DNA of 64,000 bases from Bacteroidota bacterium (lineage in GTDB: Bacteria > Bacteroidota > Bacteroidia > Chitinophagales > Chitinophagaceae), in contig JAEZGI010000025.1 of NCBI GenBank assembly GCA_023416995.1, forward strand, positions 1 through 64,000, read 5' to 3'. The position numbers and the translations under genes were made by a program. Positions 18,999-27,847 of this stretch are shown piece by piece. Within the stretch, counting starts at the first letter, position 1; each line of letters opens with the position of its first letter. The notes below the pieces were generated by a model, which was not told where the DNA came from, did not search any database, and saw nothing but the letters and a program-made list of their open reading frames with translations.

Positions 18999-19793
18999 AT
19001 GATCATTGATTGCCATTGTCATGCCGGTAAGGGTGACGGCCTTACCGGCCCCTGGGATACAGATGCGCCATTAAAGGATTATCTTGGCTGGGCCTCTGAA
19101 GCAGGCATCACACATACAAACCTGTTTGCAGCTTTTCATAGCAATTTTCGGCTCGCTAATGAACAGGTCGGAAAAAAAAAGGTACTGAGTGACCCCAATC
19201 GCTTTTATGGTTTCACATTTGTCAACGCTGCTAAAGACGCAGGAAGTATATACTCCATGGTTCGCGGAAACATGATACAATTCGGCTTTTGCGGCATCAA
19301 GGTGCACAGGTATCATGCAACGATATCCAGGGAGGTTTGTGAAGTGGCACAAAAACTACACATTCCGGTATTGTATGATGTAATGGGTGAAGTGCAGCAG
19401 GTTGAACTGATCGCGCGCGAGTACCCTTCAGTCAACTTCATCATTCCACATCTAAGCAGTTTCGCAGACGATTGGAAAGCACAACTTGCTTTTATCAGCC
19501 CACTGGAACGTTATCCTAACATCTATACAGATTTATCGGGTGTAAGAAGATTTGACCTGATGATTGAAGCCGTTGAACGAGCGGGGCCAGGTAAGATATT
19601 GTTCGGTTCGGATGGACCATGGATCCATCCGGGTATAGAGTTGATGAAAGTGTATGCTTTGAAACTTTCAACAGCAAATGAAGCACTGATCCTTAGCAAA
19701 AACTTCCTGCGTCTTATCGGTAACAGATCAGCTATGGGAACCGCTACACACAAAACGATGGCCACAAATCAGGAATTAAGTGACCAACATTGA
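18999..19793 (+). CDS. amidohydrolase-family (COG2159-like) metal-dependent hydrolase
   Basis: This 264-residue TIM-barrel enzyme carries the amidohydrolase metal-ligand pattern: DCHCHAG at residues 3-9 (HxH), GIKVHRYH in the middle, IPHLSS (third histidine region) and GSDGPW (catalytic aspartate) near the C-terminus. The compact length fits the amidohydrolase_2 group, which includes decarboxylases and lactonases acting on small molecules. There is no signal peptide. It is fourth in the EF-rich gene run. The substrate cannot be read from sequence; its presence suggests that the locus makes or alters a small molecule or a modified residue. Confidence 0.85.
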   Translation: MIIDCHCHAGKGDGLTGPWDTDAPLKDYLGWASEAGITHTNLFAAFHSNFRLANEQVGKKKVLSDPNRFYGFTFVNAAKDAGSIYSMVRGNMIQFGFCGIKVHRYHATISREVCEVAQKLHIPVLYDVMGEVQQVELIAREYPSVNFIIPHLSSFADDWKAQLAFISPLERYPNIYTDLSGVRRFDLMIEAVERAGPGKILFGSDGPWIHPGIELMKVYALKLSTANEALILSKNFLRLIGNRSAMGTATHKTMATNQELSDQH

Positions 19794-19961
19794 ATCAGTA
19801 AGGTAACAGCGGATACCTATAATCTTTCAACAGTCACTTTACAGGTTTTGTCTTTTTGAAAAATCATTACAAAGCCACAACAATCGCAATCACGCAAAAC
19901 GCGATACCACCGTCATTATTTTTTCAGCAATCAACGCTTAACCATTCTTAAAACTTATTCT

Positions 19962-20888
19962 ATGCGACACAATTTATTTGAATCAGCCGGCACCCATATT
20001 AATGGTGAACTGGAAATGGACGAGTTTGAATTCGCACCCGAATTCGAGTTCCTTGAAAGTTTGTTTAATGAGTATGAAGCCCCGGCCATCTCCAGGAGCA
20101 GCCGAGAGTATATCAAATGGGTTCAACAGTCATTAAACAAGATATTAGGGTTGGCACTTGTTGTCGATGGCATATCAGGGGTGCAGACAAAAAGCGCTAT
20201 ACGGAATTTTCAATCAAGACAAGGGTTAACCGTTGATGGTGTGGTGGGACCTATCACTGAAGCTGCCCTGATCCGTGCGGGCGCACCTGCTCTTCCAGGA
20301 ACGACACCCTCCACCCCGGGCGGCACAACGAGTGGAAGCACCCTTCGCAACAATATCGTTCGCATTGCACGCGCAGAACTTGCAAGATGGGGAAACGGTT
20401 CAATTAAAGAATCCGCATCATCTATGCAACCCACATTGAAAGACTATTGGATAACCGGCACCGGCTCGGATGCGGGCTATAAAGCAGGCAGCGCCTGGAG
20501 CGCCGCGTTCATATCATGGGTAGTGAGACAAGCCGGCGGGGGCAACAACTTCAGGTACAGCGGCGCACATACGACTTATACTTATGCAGCAAAACAAAAC
20601 AGGTTACAAAACAATGGAAACCCATTTAAAGCCTTCAGAATCACAGAAAGGGCTCCGCAACCGGGCGACATAGTAGTTCAGAACCGGGGCACCTCTACCT
20701 TTACGTACGACAATGTAACCGCTGGTCAAAGCGGTACACATGGCGATGTGGTTGTTGCTGTCGGATCTTCATCTATAACAGTGATTGGCGGTAACGTAAG
20801 TGATTCCGTATCACAAAAAACAATTCCATTAGATTCAAACGGGTTCGTTAGATCTGCAAGCCATTTTGCTATCATAAAGGTTGGATAA
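19962..20888 (+). CDS. EF-rich leader, peptidoglycan-binding and DUF2272-like protein
   Basis: This 308-residue protein begins with an acidic EF-rich segment (residues 16-39, EMDEFEFAPEFEFLESLF) instead of a signal peptide. Residues about 49-106 are a PG_binding_1 domain (VQQSLNK.., GxxxxAIRNFQ, LTVDGVVGPIT). A Pro/Thr/Gly linker (108-127) leads to a DUF2272-like domain with WSAAFISWVVRQAG (179-192), H203 and the GDIVVQ and HGDVVV strands of CHAP/NlpC-like folds. The whole protein has no cysteine, so a Cys-based amidase mechanism is excluded. A wall-binding protein without a Sec signal implies another route out or release by lysis. It shares the EF-rich leader with the first gene of the locus and is separated from the amidohydrolase by 168 nt. 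Confidence 0.85.
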   Translation: MRHNLFESAGTHINGELEMDEFEFAPEFEFLESLFNEYEAPAISRSSREYIKWVQQSLNKILGLALVVDGISGVQTKSAIRNFQSRQGLTVDGVVGPITEAALIRAGAPALPGTTPSTPGGTTSGSTLRNNIVRIARAELARWGNGSIKESASSMQPTLKDYWITGTGSDAGYKAGSAWSAAFISWVVRQAGGGNNFRYSGAHTTYTYAAKQNRLQNNGNPFKAFRITERAPQPGDIVVQNRGTSTFTYDNVTAGQSGTHGDVVVAVGSSSITVIGGNVSDSVSQKTIPLDSNGFVRSASHFAIIKVG

Positions 20889-20890
20889 CC

Positions 20891-22270
20891 TTAGTCTGCA
20901 CTTTCAGGTAGTTTGTATTTTTTTAAGAACTGTTGGATTGCTCTCAATGTAACACCAAGCTTACGGGCAGCAATCTTCTTGTTACCAAGACTGATTTCAA
21001 GCGAAATCCGTATAGCTTCATCCATGGTTTTGTTTTTAAGATCGCGTAAGGATGCCCCTGATAACAGTGCATTTCTAAGCGTTTCTTCAAAAATGCAGAT
21101 GTCTTTGGGAGACTTGCCGTTTCGTTCAGGACGGTCCTGTTGTGGCACCTCACCGATAGTGATCTTTTTATGACTGATGTGTTTAAGACATATCCGTCTT
21201 ACCAGTTGCCGCAACTCTCTTACGTTACCGGAATAATTACGCTGCACTAAAAAATCCATTACCTCATCATCAAAAACAGGCACTTCGCTGGTTTTATAAA
21301 ACTCGTGCAGAAAGTGGTTTGCGATCAATGGTATGTCTGCCCTGCGTTCTGCCAGGGTGGGCACCTTGAATTCAAAATCCGAAATCCGGTAGAACAGGTC
21401 CTGCCGGAACTGTCCTGCTGAAACCATGTCTCTCAGGTTCCGATTGGTGGCGCAAACAAGTCTGAAAGCAGTTTTCTTCCAGATATTGCTGCCCACACGT
21501 TTGTAAGTTCCTTCCTGGATAACCCGCAGTAATTCTGCCTGCAGACCAAGCGGAAGCTCGCCTGCTTCATCCAGTAACAAGGTACCGTCATTTGCCAGTG
21601 CAAATGCACCATCGCGTGTTTGCAGCGCATTGGTATAGGCGCCTTTCTCGTGACCAAATAATTCACTGCCGGCAAGCTCTGTAACGATGGTGGTACAATC
21701 AACTACGATCAGTTCCTTTTTGCCCGGTCGGTTATCAAGTGTATGTACAAGTCTTGATATTAACTCCTTCCCGGTGCCTGACTCACCCTGCAGCAGTATC
21801 GCCCCTTGTGAAAACAAGGCGGCCTCAATGATGTTACGCAGAAAGTTTGTCCACACCTTCGAAGTACCGACCAGGTTTTTACGAATGAGCGAAGAAGATA
21901 AAATTTCAGAGATCATCCTTTCTCTTTCAGCAAAAGAAAACACGTACGCCATCATATCATCCTCGTTTGTCCACTCAACAATATCCTGTATACCAATGTC
22001 GAGATAATCCCACGGAACAACATGCCTGGCAAATTGATCTTTCACAACCAATATCAGGGGACATTGCTCATCTTTAACGCGGAGGTTATTGCAAACTTTG
22101 GCAAGACTTTCCGGTGAGGGAAGTGTATCACCAAATAAAAGGAGCGGCAAATGACGGCCCGCTCTCTTAGTGCAAAGCAATTCATTGAAACGATTGATTA
22201 AAGGATCCGCATGGCGTCCACCGGCGATGTTGATACAAAAGGTATCCCTGCCATTATTGTTTGACAACAT
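20891..22270 (-). CDS. sigma54-dependent-type AAA+ transcriptional activator
   Basis: This 459-residue regulator has an N-terminal 130-residue region that looks like a degenerate receiver or unknown sensor without a clear phospho-acceptor site. The AAA+ domain follows: Walker A GESGTGKE (about 167-174), GHEKGAYTNA in the sigma54-contact loop position, Walker B GTLLLDEAGELP, and the arginine-finger region FRQDLFYRISDFEF. A Fis-type helix-turn-helix closes the protein (NKKIAARKLGVTLRAIQQFLKKY). The contact loop reads GAYTNA rather than the canonical GAFTGA. It is convergent with the EF-rich run, whose last stop is 2 nt away, so it may control that locus; I found no convincing -24/-12 promoter there. 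Confidence 0.88.
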   Translation of the reverse strand: MLSNNNGRDTFCINIAGGRHADPLINRFNELLCTKRAGRHLPLLLFGDTLPSPESLAKVCNNLRVKDEQCPLILVVKDQFARHVVPWDYLDIGIQDIVEWTNEDDMMAYVFSFAERERMISEILSSSLIRKNLVGTSKVWTNFLRNIIEAALFSQGAILLQGESGTGKELISRLVHTLDNRPGKKELIVVDCTTIVTELAGSELFGHEKGAYTNALQTRDGAFALANDGTLLLDEAGELPLGLQAELLRVIQEGTYKRVGSNIWKKTAFRLVCATNRNLRDMVSAGQFRQDLFYRISDFEFKVPTLAERRADIPLIANHFLHEFYKTSEVPVFDDEVMDFLVQRNYSGNVRELRQLVRRICLKHISHKKITIGEVPQQDRPERNGKSPKDICIFEETLRNALLSGASLRDLKNKTMDEAIRISLEISLGNKKIAARKLGVTLRAIQQFLKKYKLPESAD

Positions 22271-22389
22271 TACAAAAGGTTAAAGCTTTACGACGGCTAC
22301 CCAGGCACCTGGCAGGTTATTACAAGGAGGATATCAAATCAACTTATGATTGTAAAATCAAAGTTTGTTTCGGGTTGAGGGGCAATAAA

Positions 22390-22427
22390 AGTAAAAAATC
22401 TTTGTTTAGCTGGAATAGTAAAAAATC
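22390..22427. repeat. 11-bp direct repeat in the divergent promoter region
   Basis: AGTAAAAAATC occurs at 22390-22400 and 22417-22427, a 27-bp period, in the space between the divergent AAA+ activator and AraC genes. A CCAGGCACCTGG palindrome lies at 22301-22312, nearer the activator start. Either could be a regulator-binding site; nothing more can be said. Confidence 0.35.
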
Positions 22428-22474
22428 GACAACTTTATATAAGGTTACTTATCATAGCCAGATAATCTTGTCAA

Positions 22475-23311
22475 ATGGTAACAACCAGCCTTGTTGTTCC
22501 GCAGCCTTTAATACAACGCTACATCAGCTCTTTTGAGTTACGTACTATCGATACGGGTCGTTCAACTATGCAAAGGCCCTTACATGCATTACCAGAATCG
22601 AGCATTTCTCTTTTTATCAATAGTGATCACCCTGGTTTTTTGCCATACCACGAACAGATACCTGCCTTCGTTGCGGATGAGTATAGTTATCCCCTGGCAG
22701 GCATCATGGGTATACAAACTTTTATGCGCGGAACTTTTGTATTTAAAGGTCGATATAAGATCCTGAATATTAATTTTCAGCCTTCCGGGGTGTATGAGCT
22801 ATTCGGTATCCATGCTACCGTACTGACAGATAAATTATTCAATGCATACCGGGTAATAGGTCATGAGATTGCAGAACTACATCAATACATACAACAGGCT
22901 GAGGACCGTAATATTTTTATGGCAGCAGAAGAATGGGCCGCTCAGCTTTATAACAGGGCGCTGAATTTAAAATTCAGGGTATGGCCGGATCTACCGATCT
23001 TAATCAATGCTGCTGCAAATAATGAAACGATCGAACACCTTGCGCTTATGGCGAACATGAGTGTGAAAACTTTTGAACGCAACTTCAATATGTTTGTTGG
23101 TGTAGGTCCAAAGTTATTTGCGCAGATACATCGTTTCAACCAGGTGATCGCTTTTAAAAAATTGCATCCGGCCGCCACCTGGTCCTATATCAGCAACAAG
23201 TTCCAGTTTTACGACCAGATGCATTTTATAAAAGAATTCAAACATTTCGCAGGGGAAACACCTGCACGCTTTTTCCGGAATACACCACCCCCTGCTGAGA
23301 CATTTATTTAA
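22475..23311 (+). CDS. AraC-family transcriptional regulator
   Basis: The 278-residue protein has an N-terminal sensing domain of the kind common in Bacteroidota AraC proteins (LPESSISLFINSD, FKGRYKILNINFQPSGVYELFG) and a C-terminal AraC domain with two helix-turn-helix units (ETIEHLALMANMSVKTFERNFNMFVGVGPKLFAQIHRFNQV, then ATWSYISNKFQFYDQMHFIKEFKHFAGETPARFF). It is transcribed divergently from the AAA+ activator and convergently with the GxGYxYP gene. The target genes are not apparent from sequence. Confidence 0.9.
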   Translation: MVTTSLVVPQPLIQRYISSFELRTIDTGRSTMQRPLHALPESSISLFINSDHPGFLPYHEQIPAFVADEYSYPLAGIMGIQTFMRGTFVFKGRYKILNINFQPSGVYELFGIHATVLTDKLFNAYRVIGHEIAELHQYIQQAEDRNIFMAAEEWAAQLYNRALNLKFRVWPDLPILINAAANNETIEHLALMANMSVKTFERNFNMFVGVGPKLFAQIHRFNQVIAFKKLHPAATWSYISNKFQFYDQMHFIKEFKHFAGETPARFFRNTPPPAETFI

Positions 23312-23368
23312 CCATCAACCTTGACCGAAAAGTAATTTACCCCGCTAACTTAAGCACGCAGCAACCGG

Positions 23369-25624
23369 TCATCTCGTTTTCCGTTTTACAAATTTCAGGG
23401 TAACCGGCTTGCTTCCGCCGATCTTCAGAATATAGCTCCCCGGTTGCAAAGCACTGATATTGATGAAGCCATTATCTGCCGCCCATTTACGTTTGTTTAT
23501 CAGCGGTCGGCCGGCAAGATCATATACATAAACATCGCTACCGGTTTCAACACCGCTGATATACAGTTTATCTTCCGCAGGATTCGGAAAAACAGAAAGC
23601 TTCACAGCGGGTGTTGTTGCAGAAGAATCTAATCTCGCCAGCGCTGTTGTAACACCGCCGATATTTTGCGCTTCACGCAATAACTGGAACAGGTGATCGG
23701 GACGAACCACCACGTAATCGTCATTCAAAGAAGCAGCAACATTCTTAAAGTTGGTTGGTTTCACATCGGTCCATGGCTGTGCCTGGATCAGCACAAAACG
23801 TGGTTCTTCATGGTTCCATCCCGCAGATGCTGATGCAATATGATCTTTCATGGCCTGTTCATCCGTACAGTAATTACAGGACAGTGCCAATCCCGGTAAG
23901 CGGTCGTTATAGATCGTAAGTCCACCGCCTGTGTTTTGGGCAGTAAGTCCAAGCAGTGAAGGCGCCCGGACGGCAAACGTTTTACCTACCTTTTGATCAA
24001 TACCGCCGGTGATGGTGTTCCAGATAGTGATAACACGCAAACCGGCACGAACGTTATACTCCTCCGTTTTTGATACAAACTCATTCAAAGCTTTTTGACC
24101 GGGCCAAAGATTCGGATATGCATATCCGTAACCCGATGGTCCTGAGATGAGGTTATCATTATCTGTGGCTGTTCGCCAGTAAAAGTTTAACGCACCCGGC
24201 ATTGCGTCCAGCATTGCGGGCGATATGGTCCACCCCATCGGTACCGAACCACGATCGGGATTGTTCCACAGTTTCCGCATCAGGTGCTCGATGTATTGCA
24301 GATTGTCGCCATCACTCAAAATGAAACCTACGTAGATCTTGTTCTGCAGCGTGGGTTTTGGTGGAATTGGTTTTGGATCAACGGTACGGGGCATACCGCT
24401 GTGCATAGTGAGATTGGTTGCATAATCGCTCGCAATAGTAGCAATACCATATAACGAAGCACGTTCAACACCAGGTGCCTCTTCGGGCCACCAACCCATA
24501 TAATTTGCTCCACCAGGCATTGATGATAGAAACTGGTTCAGCAACTCGCTTTCACCAGCCACTTTAGGGTCGAGCCAGATCACGGCAGCGCCCAGCGCCG
24601 TTGCATATTCACGTAACGATGCCTTATGTGCATCCGGGCTGAGGCCAATCAGCAAACGTTTATCTGTTTTGGACCAGTGAGTATTATAGATTGTTTGATA
24701 AACTGCAAGTTTACTGGTAAACTGGCCACGTAAATCTGTCAGAACAGGAAGATTATAAGGCGCAGCCGTTAAACGTTCTGCCAGCTCTGGCGAGGCAATC
24801 AATGCCTTTTTGTTAGCGGCAAGCATCGTTGCGAGGTTAACGGTATGTAACTGATCAGGATCATATATGACCAATCCCTGTAGCTCGTTACGATATTTTG
24901 TTATCAGTTGCCATTTGTCGGGATACTCCGTATAACCCAGGCCAAGAGATTCCAACCAGGTAAAGGGCCCCTCTGCAAAAGCATCGCCTTCATAAGAAAA
25001 TATCCGCGGTTTGGTTTTATTAACAACACCTTTCAGTGAAGCAAACAGGTACATTTCTGCGGAGGTATTGTTTTGTTGCACGCGCACCCAATCCACTTTG
25101 GTGTAAGCTGTTCCATGCCAGTACACCCTCAGTTCGAGCGACTGACCATCGGCCGGCAACTCAAATGGCAGCGTAAAATTTACATAATCACCTGCTATCG
25201 GGAATTCGGTCCTGGTGATAGTTTTGAAAGCAAGTGTTTCACCTGTTGATGCGTTACGTACGTCAATATCCACCACGGGATCATTGTTAGCGGTGTTATT
25301 ATCCGTTTTCATACGAAACTCAGCGACGTTTGGGCCAGCCGGGATGTTGGTTTCATAAGGACCGTATACCATGTGCCTTGCCGGTTCATCAATGCCGGTC
25401 TGGCAAAGCCAGCCGTCTGATTCAGGTCTTCCTGTACCATGGCTCATTTGCGGACCCTCCGCCTGCCAGAGGGTATTGATCTCTCTGAGGTAAATATGAT
25501 CCTGGTTTTGTGCCGGTGCAGGAAATGACGGCAGCAATTGCTTTTTGGGCCATTTGATCTGCGCATTAACATAAGGGCTTATCAATGCAAAAGCAAGAAG
25601 TGTAGCAAACAGAGTGCGTATCAT
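23369..25624 (-). CDS. GxGYxYP-family secreted protein with T9SS sorting domain
   Basis: The ATG at 25624 starts a signal peptide (MIRTLFATLLAFALISPYVNAQ), giving 751 residues; the open frame upstream to 25654 is discarded. The family-naming motif is visible as GPSGYGYAYP, together with YVGFILSDGDNLQY and a PMGWTISPAML segment. The C-terminal 75 residues form a type IX secretion sorting domain (KLSVFPNPAEDKLYISG, then VYDLAGRPL and GSYILKIG). It should therefore be exported through T9SS and anchored at the surface. The family is linked with carbohydrate-active gene contexts but its reaction is not known to me. It is divergent from the ADP-ribosylglycohydrolase-fold gene, with 235 bp between them. 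Confidence 0.9.
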   Translation of the reverse strand: MIRTLFATLLAFALISPYVNAQIKWPKKQLLPSFPAPAQNQDHIYLREINTLWQAEGPQMSHGTGRPESDGWLCQTGIDEPARHMVYGPYETNIPAGPNVAEFRMKTDNNTANNDPVVDIDVRNASTGETLAFKTITRTEFPIAGDYVNFTLPFELPADGQSLELRVYWHGTAYTKVDWVRVQQNNTSAEMYLFASLKGVVNKTKPRIFSYEGDAFAEGPFTWLESLGLGYTEYPDKWQLITKYRNELQGLVIYDPDQLHTVNLATMLAANKKALIASPELAERLTAAPYNLPVLTDLRGQFTSKLAVYQTIYNTHWSKTDKRLLIGLSPDAHKASLREYATALGAAVIWLDPKVAGESELLNQFLSSMPGGANYMGWWPEEAPGVERASLYGIATIASDYATNLTMHSGMPRTVDPKPIPPKPTLQNKIYVGFILSDGDNLQYIEHLMRKLWNNPDRGSVPMGWTISPAMLDAMPGALNFYWRTATDNDNLISGPSGYGYAYPNLWPGQKALNEFVSKTEEYNVRAGLRVITIWNTITGGIDQKVGKTFAVRAPSLLGLTAQNTGGGLTIYNDRLPGLALSCNYCTDEQAMKDHIASASAGWNHEEPRFVLIQAQPWTDVKPTNFKNVAASLNDDYVVVRPDHLFQLLREAQNIGGVTTALARLDSSATTPAVKLSVFPNPAEDKLYISGVETGSDVYVYDLAGRPLINKRKWAADNGFINISALQPGSYILKIGGSKPVTLKFVKRKTR

Positions 25625-25859
25625 ATGGACGAGGTTTGATTTACAAGTCAGCAATCAATGCATCCTCGGTCGCGGTGGGGTATGATCGTATTATACAGTT
25701 ATTGTAGAGGGGAACATAAAGGTATAGGATTGAAGAACGCGATTCCAAAAAAATTTATAGCTGAATTGAGACTGATTCGAATAATTATCACTTCTGGTTG
25801 TGATTTGACTTAATTTTCCATTTGCTTAAAAAGTTGAGTTTTCATCTACGAGTTATATT

Positions 25860-27386
25860 ATGAGAAAAAATTATCTCCTTGCTGCCATTGCAATGTTTGC
25901 CATTTCTGTGTCAATGGCACAGAAACCGGTTTCGCTTTCAAAAAAAACACTTCATGACAAAATCAAGGGTGGCTGGGCCGGTCAAACGATCGGTGTCACT
26001 TTTGGCGGCCCTTATGAATTTAGATACAACGGAACATTCATCCAGGATTATCAGCCACTTCCCTGGAACAAAGATTTACTTAAAGATGCAATGGTAAATC
26101 ATCCAGGGCTGTATGACGATTTGTATGTAGATCTTACGTTTGTTGATGTATTTGAAAAGTATGGTTTGAAAGCGCCGGTCGACTCTTTCGCAAATGCATT
26201 TGCAAATGCTGGTTATATGTTATGGCACGCTAACCAGGCAGCGAGATACAACATCCTTAATGGCATAAAGGCACCTGAATCGGGCCATTGGAAATATAAT
26301 ACCCATGCAGATGATATCGATTACCAGATCGAAGCTGATTTTGCGGGACTCATGAGTCCGGGCATGCCAAACACGGCATCGGAGATCTCTGATAAGATCG
26401 GGCACATTATGAACTATGGCGATGGCTGGTATGGTGGCGTTTATATCGGCGCCATGTATACACTTGCTTTTCTTTCGAACGATGTTAAATACATCGTTAC
26501 CGAAGCATTGAAAACGATCCCGAAAGAAAGCACCTACTATCAATGCATCAATGATGTTATAAGATGGCACAAACAGTTTCCGGACGACTGGCACCGCACC
26601 TGGTACGAGATTCAGAAAAAATGGTCCAGTGATAATGCATGTCATGAGGGCATCTTCCTGCCCTTCAACATCGATGCAAAAGTCAATTCAGCATACGTGG
26701 TTCTCGGATTACTTTATGGCAACGGTGATTTCGGTAAATCGATCGACATTGCTACCCGCGCAGGGCAGGATGCTGATTGCAACCCATCTTCTGTTGGAGG
26801 TATCCTCGGAACCATCCTTGGCTATGATAAGATCCCGGCTTACTGGAAACAGGGTTTAACTGAAATAGAAGACATGAATTTCAAATACACCGAGATCTCA
26901 CTTAATAAGGTTTATGAGATCGGTCTTAAACACGCGTTACAAAATATTGCCGCCAATGGTGGCAAGACGGAAGGTGATATAGTGACCATTAACACACAGA
27001 CACCGAAGTCTGTAAAACTTGAACAAAGTTTCCCGGGTATATACCCTGTGAGCAAAAGCAACTTCAATCACCAGATCAGGGAAATAAGTTTTGATTTTGA
27101 AGGCACCGGCTTCCTGTTAACCGGCAGAGCGTGGACAAAAGAAGGCACCACAGTAGATCATATATTCCGTGCCGAGTTATATCTTGATGGCGAAAAAGTG
27201 GAAACCGCATCGCTGCCCACCGACTACACCACCCGCCGGTACGAGTTGTTCAACAAATTTGAGCTGCCCAATAAAAAACATACAGTGCGGATCAAGGTGT
27301 TGAATCCATCTGATCAGCATGTACTGGAAAGTCATAACTATATCGTGTTCTCTGATAAACCTTATGAAAACATTCATAACAAGTAA
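25860..27386 (+). CDS. secreted ADP-ribosylglycohydrolase-fold protein
   Basis: This 508-residue protein starts with a signal peptide (MRKNYLLAAIAMFAISVSMAQ). Residues about 30-370 match the ADP-ribosylglycohydrolase fold: KIKGGWAGQTIGVTFGGP at the N-terminal helix, YDDLYVDLTFVDVFEKYG with metal-ligand acidic residues, and RAGQDADCNPSSVGGILGTILG, the second metal-binding block. A beta-sandwich-like C-terminal domain of about 120 residues follows. Secretion argues against a role on cytosolic ADP-ribosylated proteins; a carbohydrate or nucleoside glycosidase activity is possible. It forms a divergent pair with the GxGYxYP gene. Confidence 0.88.
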   Translation: MRKNYLLAAIAMFAISVSMAQKPVSLSKKTLHDKIKGGWAGQTIGVTFGGPYEFRYNGTFIQDYQPLPWNKDLLKDAMVNHPGLYDDLYVDLTFVDVFEKYGLKAPVDSFANAFANAGYMLWHANQAARYNILNGIKAPESGHWKYNTHADDIDYQIEADFAGLMSPGMPNTASEISDKIGHIMNYGDGWYGGVYIGAMYTLAFLSNDVKYIVTEALKTIPKESTYYQCINDVIRWHKQFPDDWHRTWYEIQKKWSSDNACHEGIFLPFNIDAKVNSAYVVLGLLYGNGDFGKSIDIATRAGQDADCNPSSVGGILGTILGYDKIPAYWKQGLTEIEDMNFKYTEISLNKVYEIGLKHALQNIAANGGKTEGDIVTINTQTPKSVKLEQSFPGIYPVSKSNFNHQIREISFDFEGTGFLLTGRAWTKEGTTVDHIFRAELYLDGEKVETASLPTDYTTRRYELFNKFELPNKKHTVRIKVLNPSDQHVLESHNYIVFSDKPYENIHNK

Positions 27387-27847
27387 GACTGAGTCTCACC
27401 TTCAATCGTACGGCCAAACGATCTACACGGCCCGGTGTGTTTTGCCCGAAAACGAATCGGTGTAAGTCGCGTGCACGGCTGAAGTCGTAACAGGAAGGCC
27501 GGAATGTTGCCGGCAATAAATTGTTCCGACGCAAACGAATCGCATTCATTCCAGTTCATGCTGACGGCTGGCTTATAAAATAATGAGCCGGGTAAAGATG
27601 AGAACCGGTGCAATAACCTCTTCCGTTATAAATCTGAGCGCCGTTCGCAGAGAAACACCAAATGCGCCTGTGCAACTGCTTTTAAACACACGATCGTTTT
27701 TTAGTAGCGGTTAGTATGATCCCGCGGAAAAAGTATTGACCAGCAGTCAGCAATTACCCCTAGTTTAAGAATTTGCGCATGCGATATAAATTTTTTTGAA
27801 TATGGCGCCGCCTATCTTCCCTATGAAATCCAAAACCTGCCGAGAAA
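27387..27847. other. 461-bp intergenic stretch before the giant surface-protein gene
   Basis: No open frame here looks coding. A short GCCGG/CCGGC hairpin near 27498-27516 could weaken read-through from the upstream gene. The last 100 bp are AT-rich and probably hold the promoter of the giant gene, but I see no exact TTTG/TAnnTTTG pair. Confidence 0.4.
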
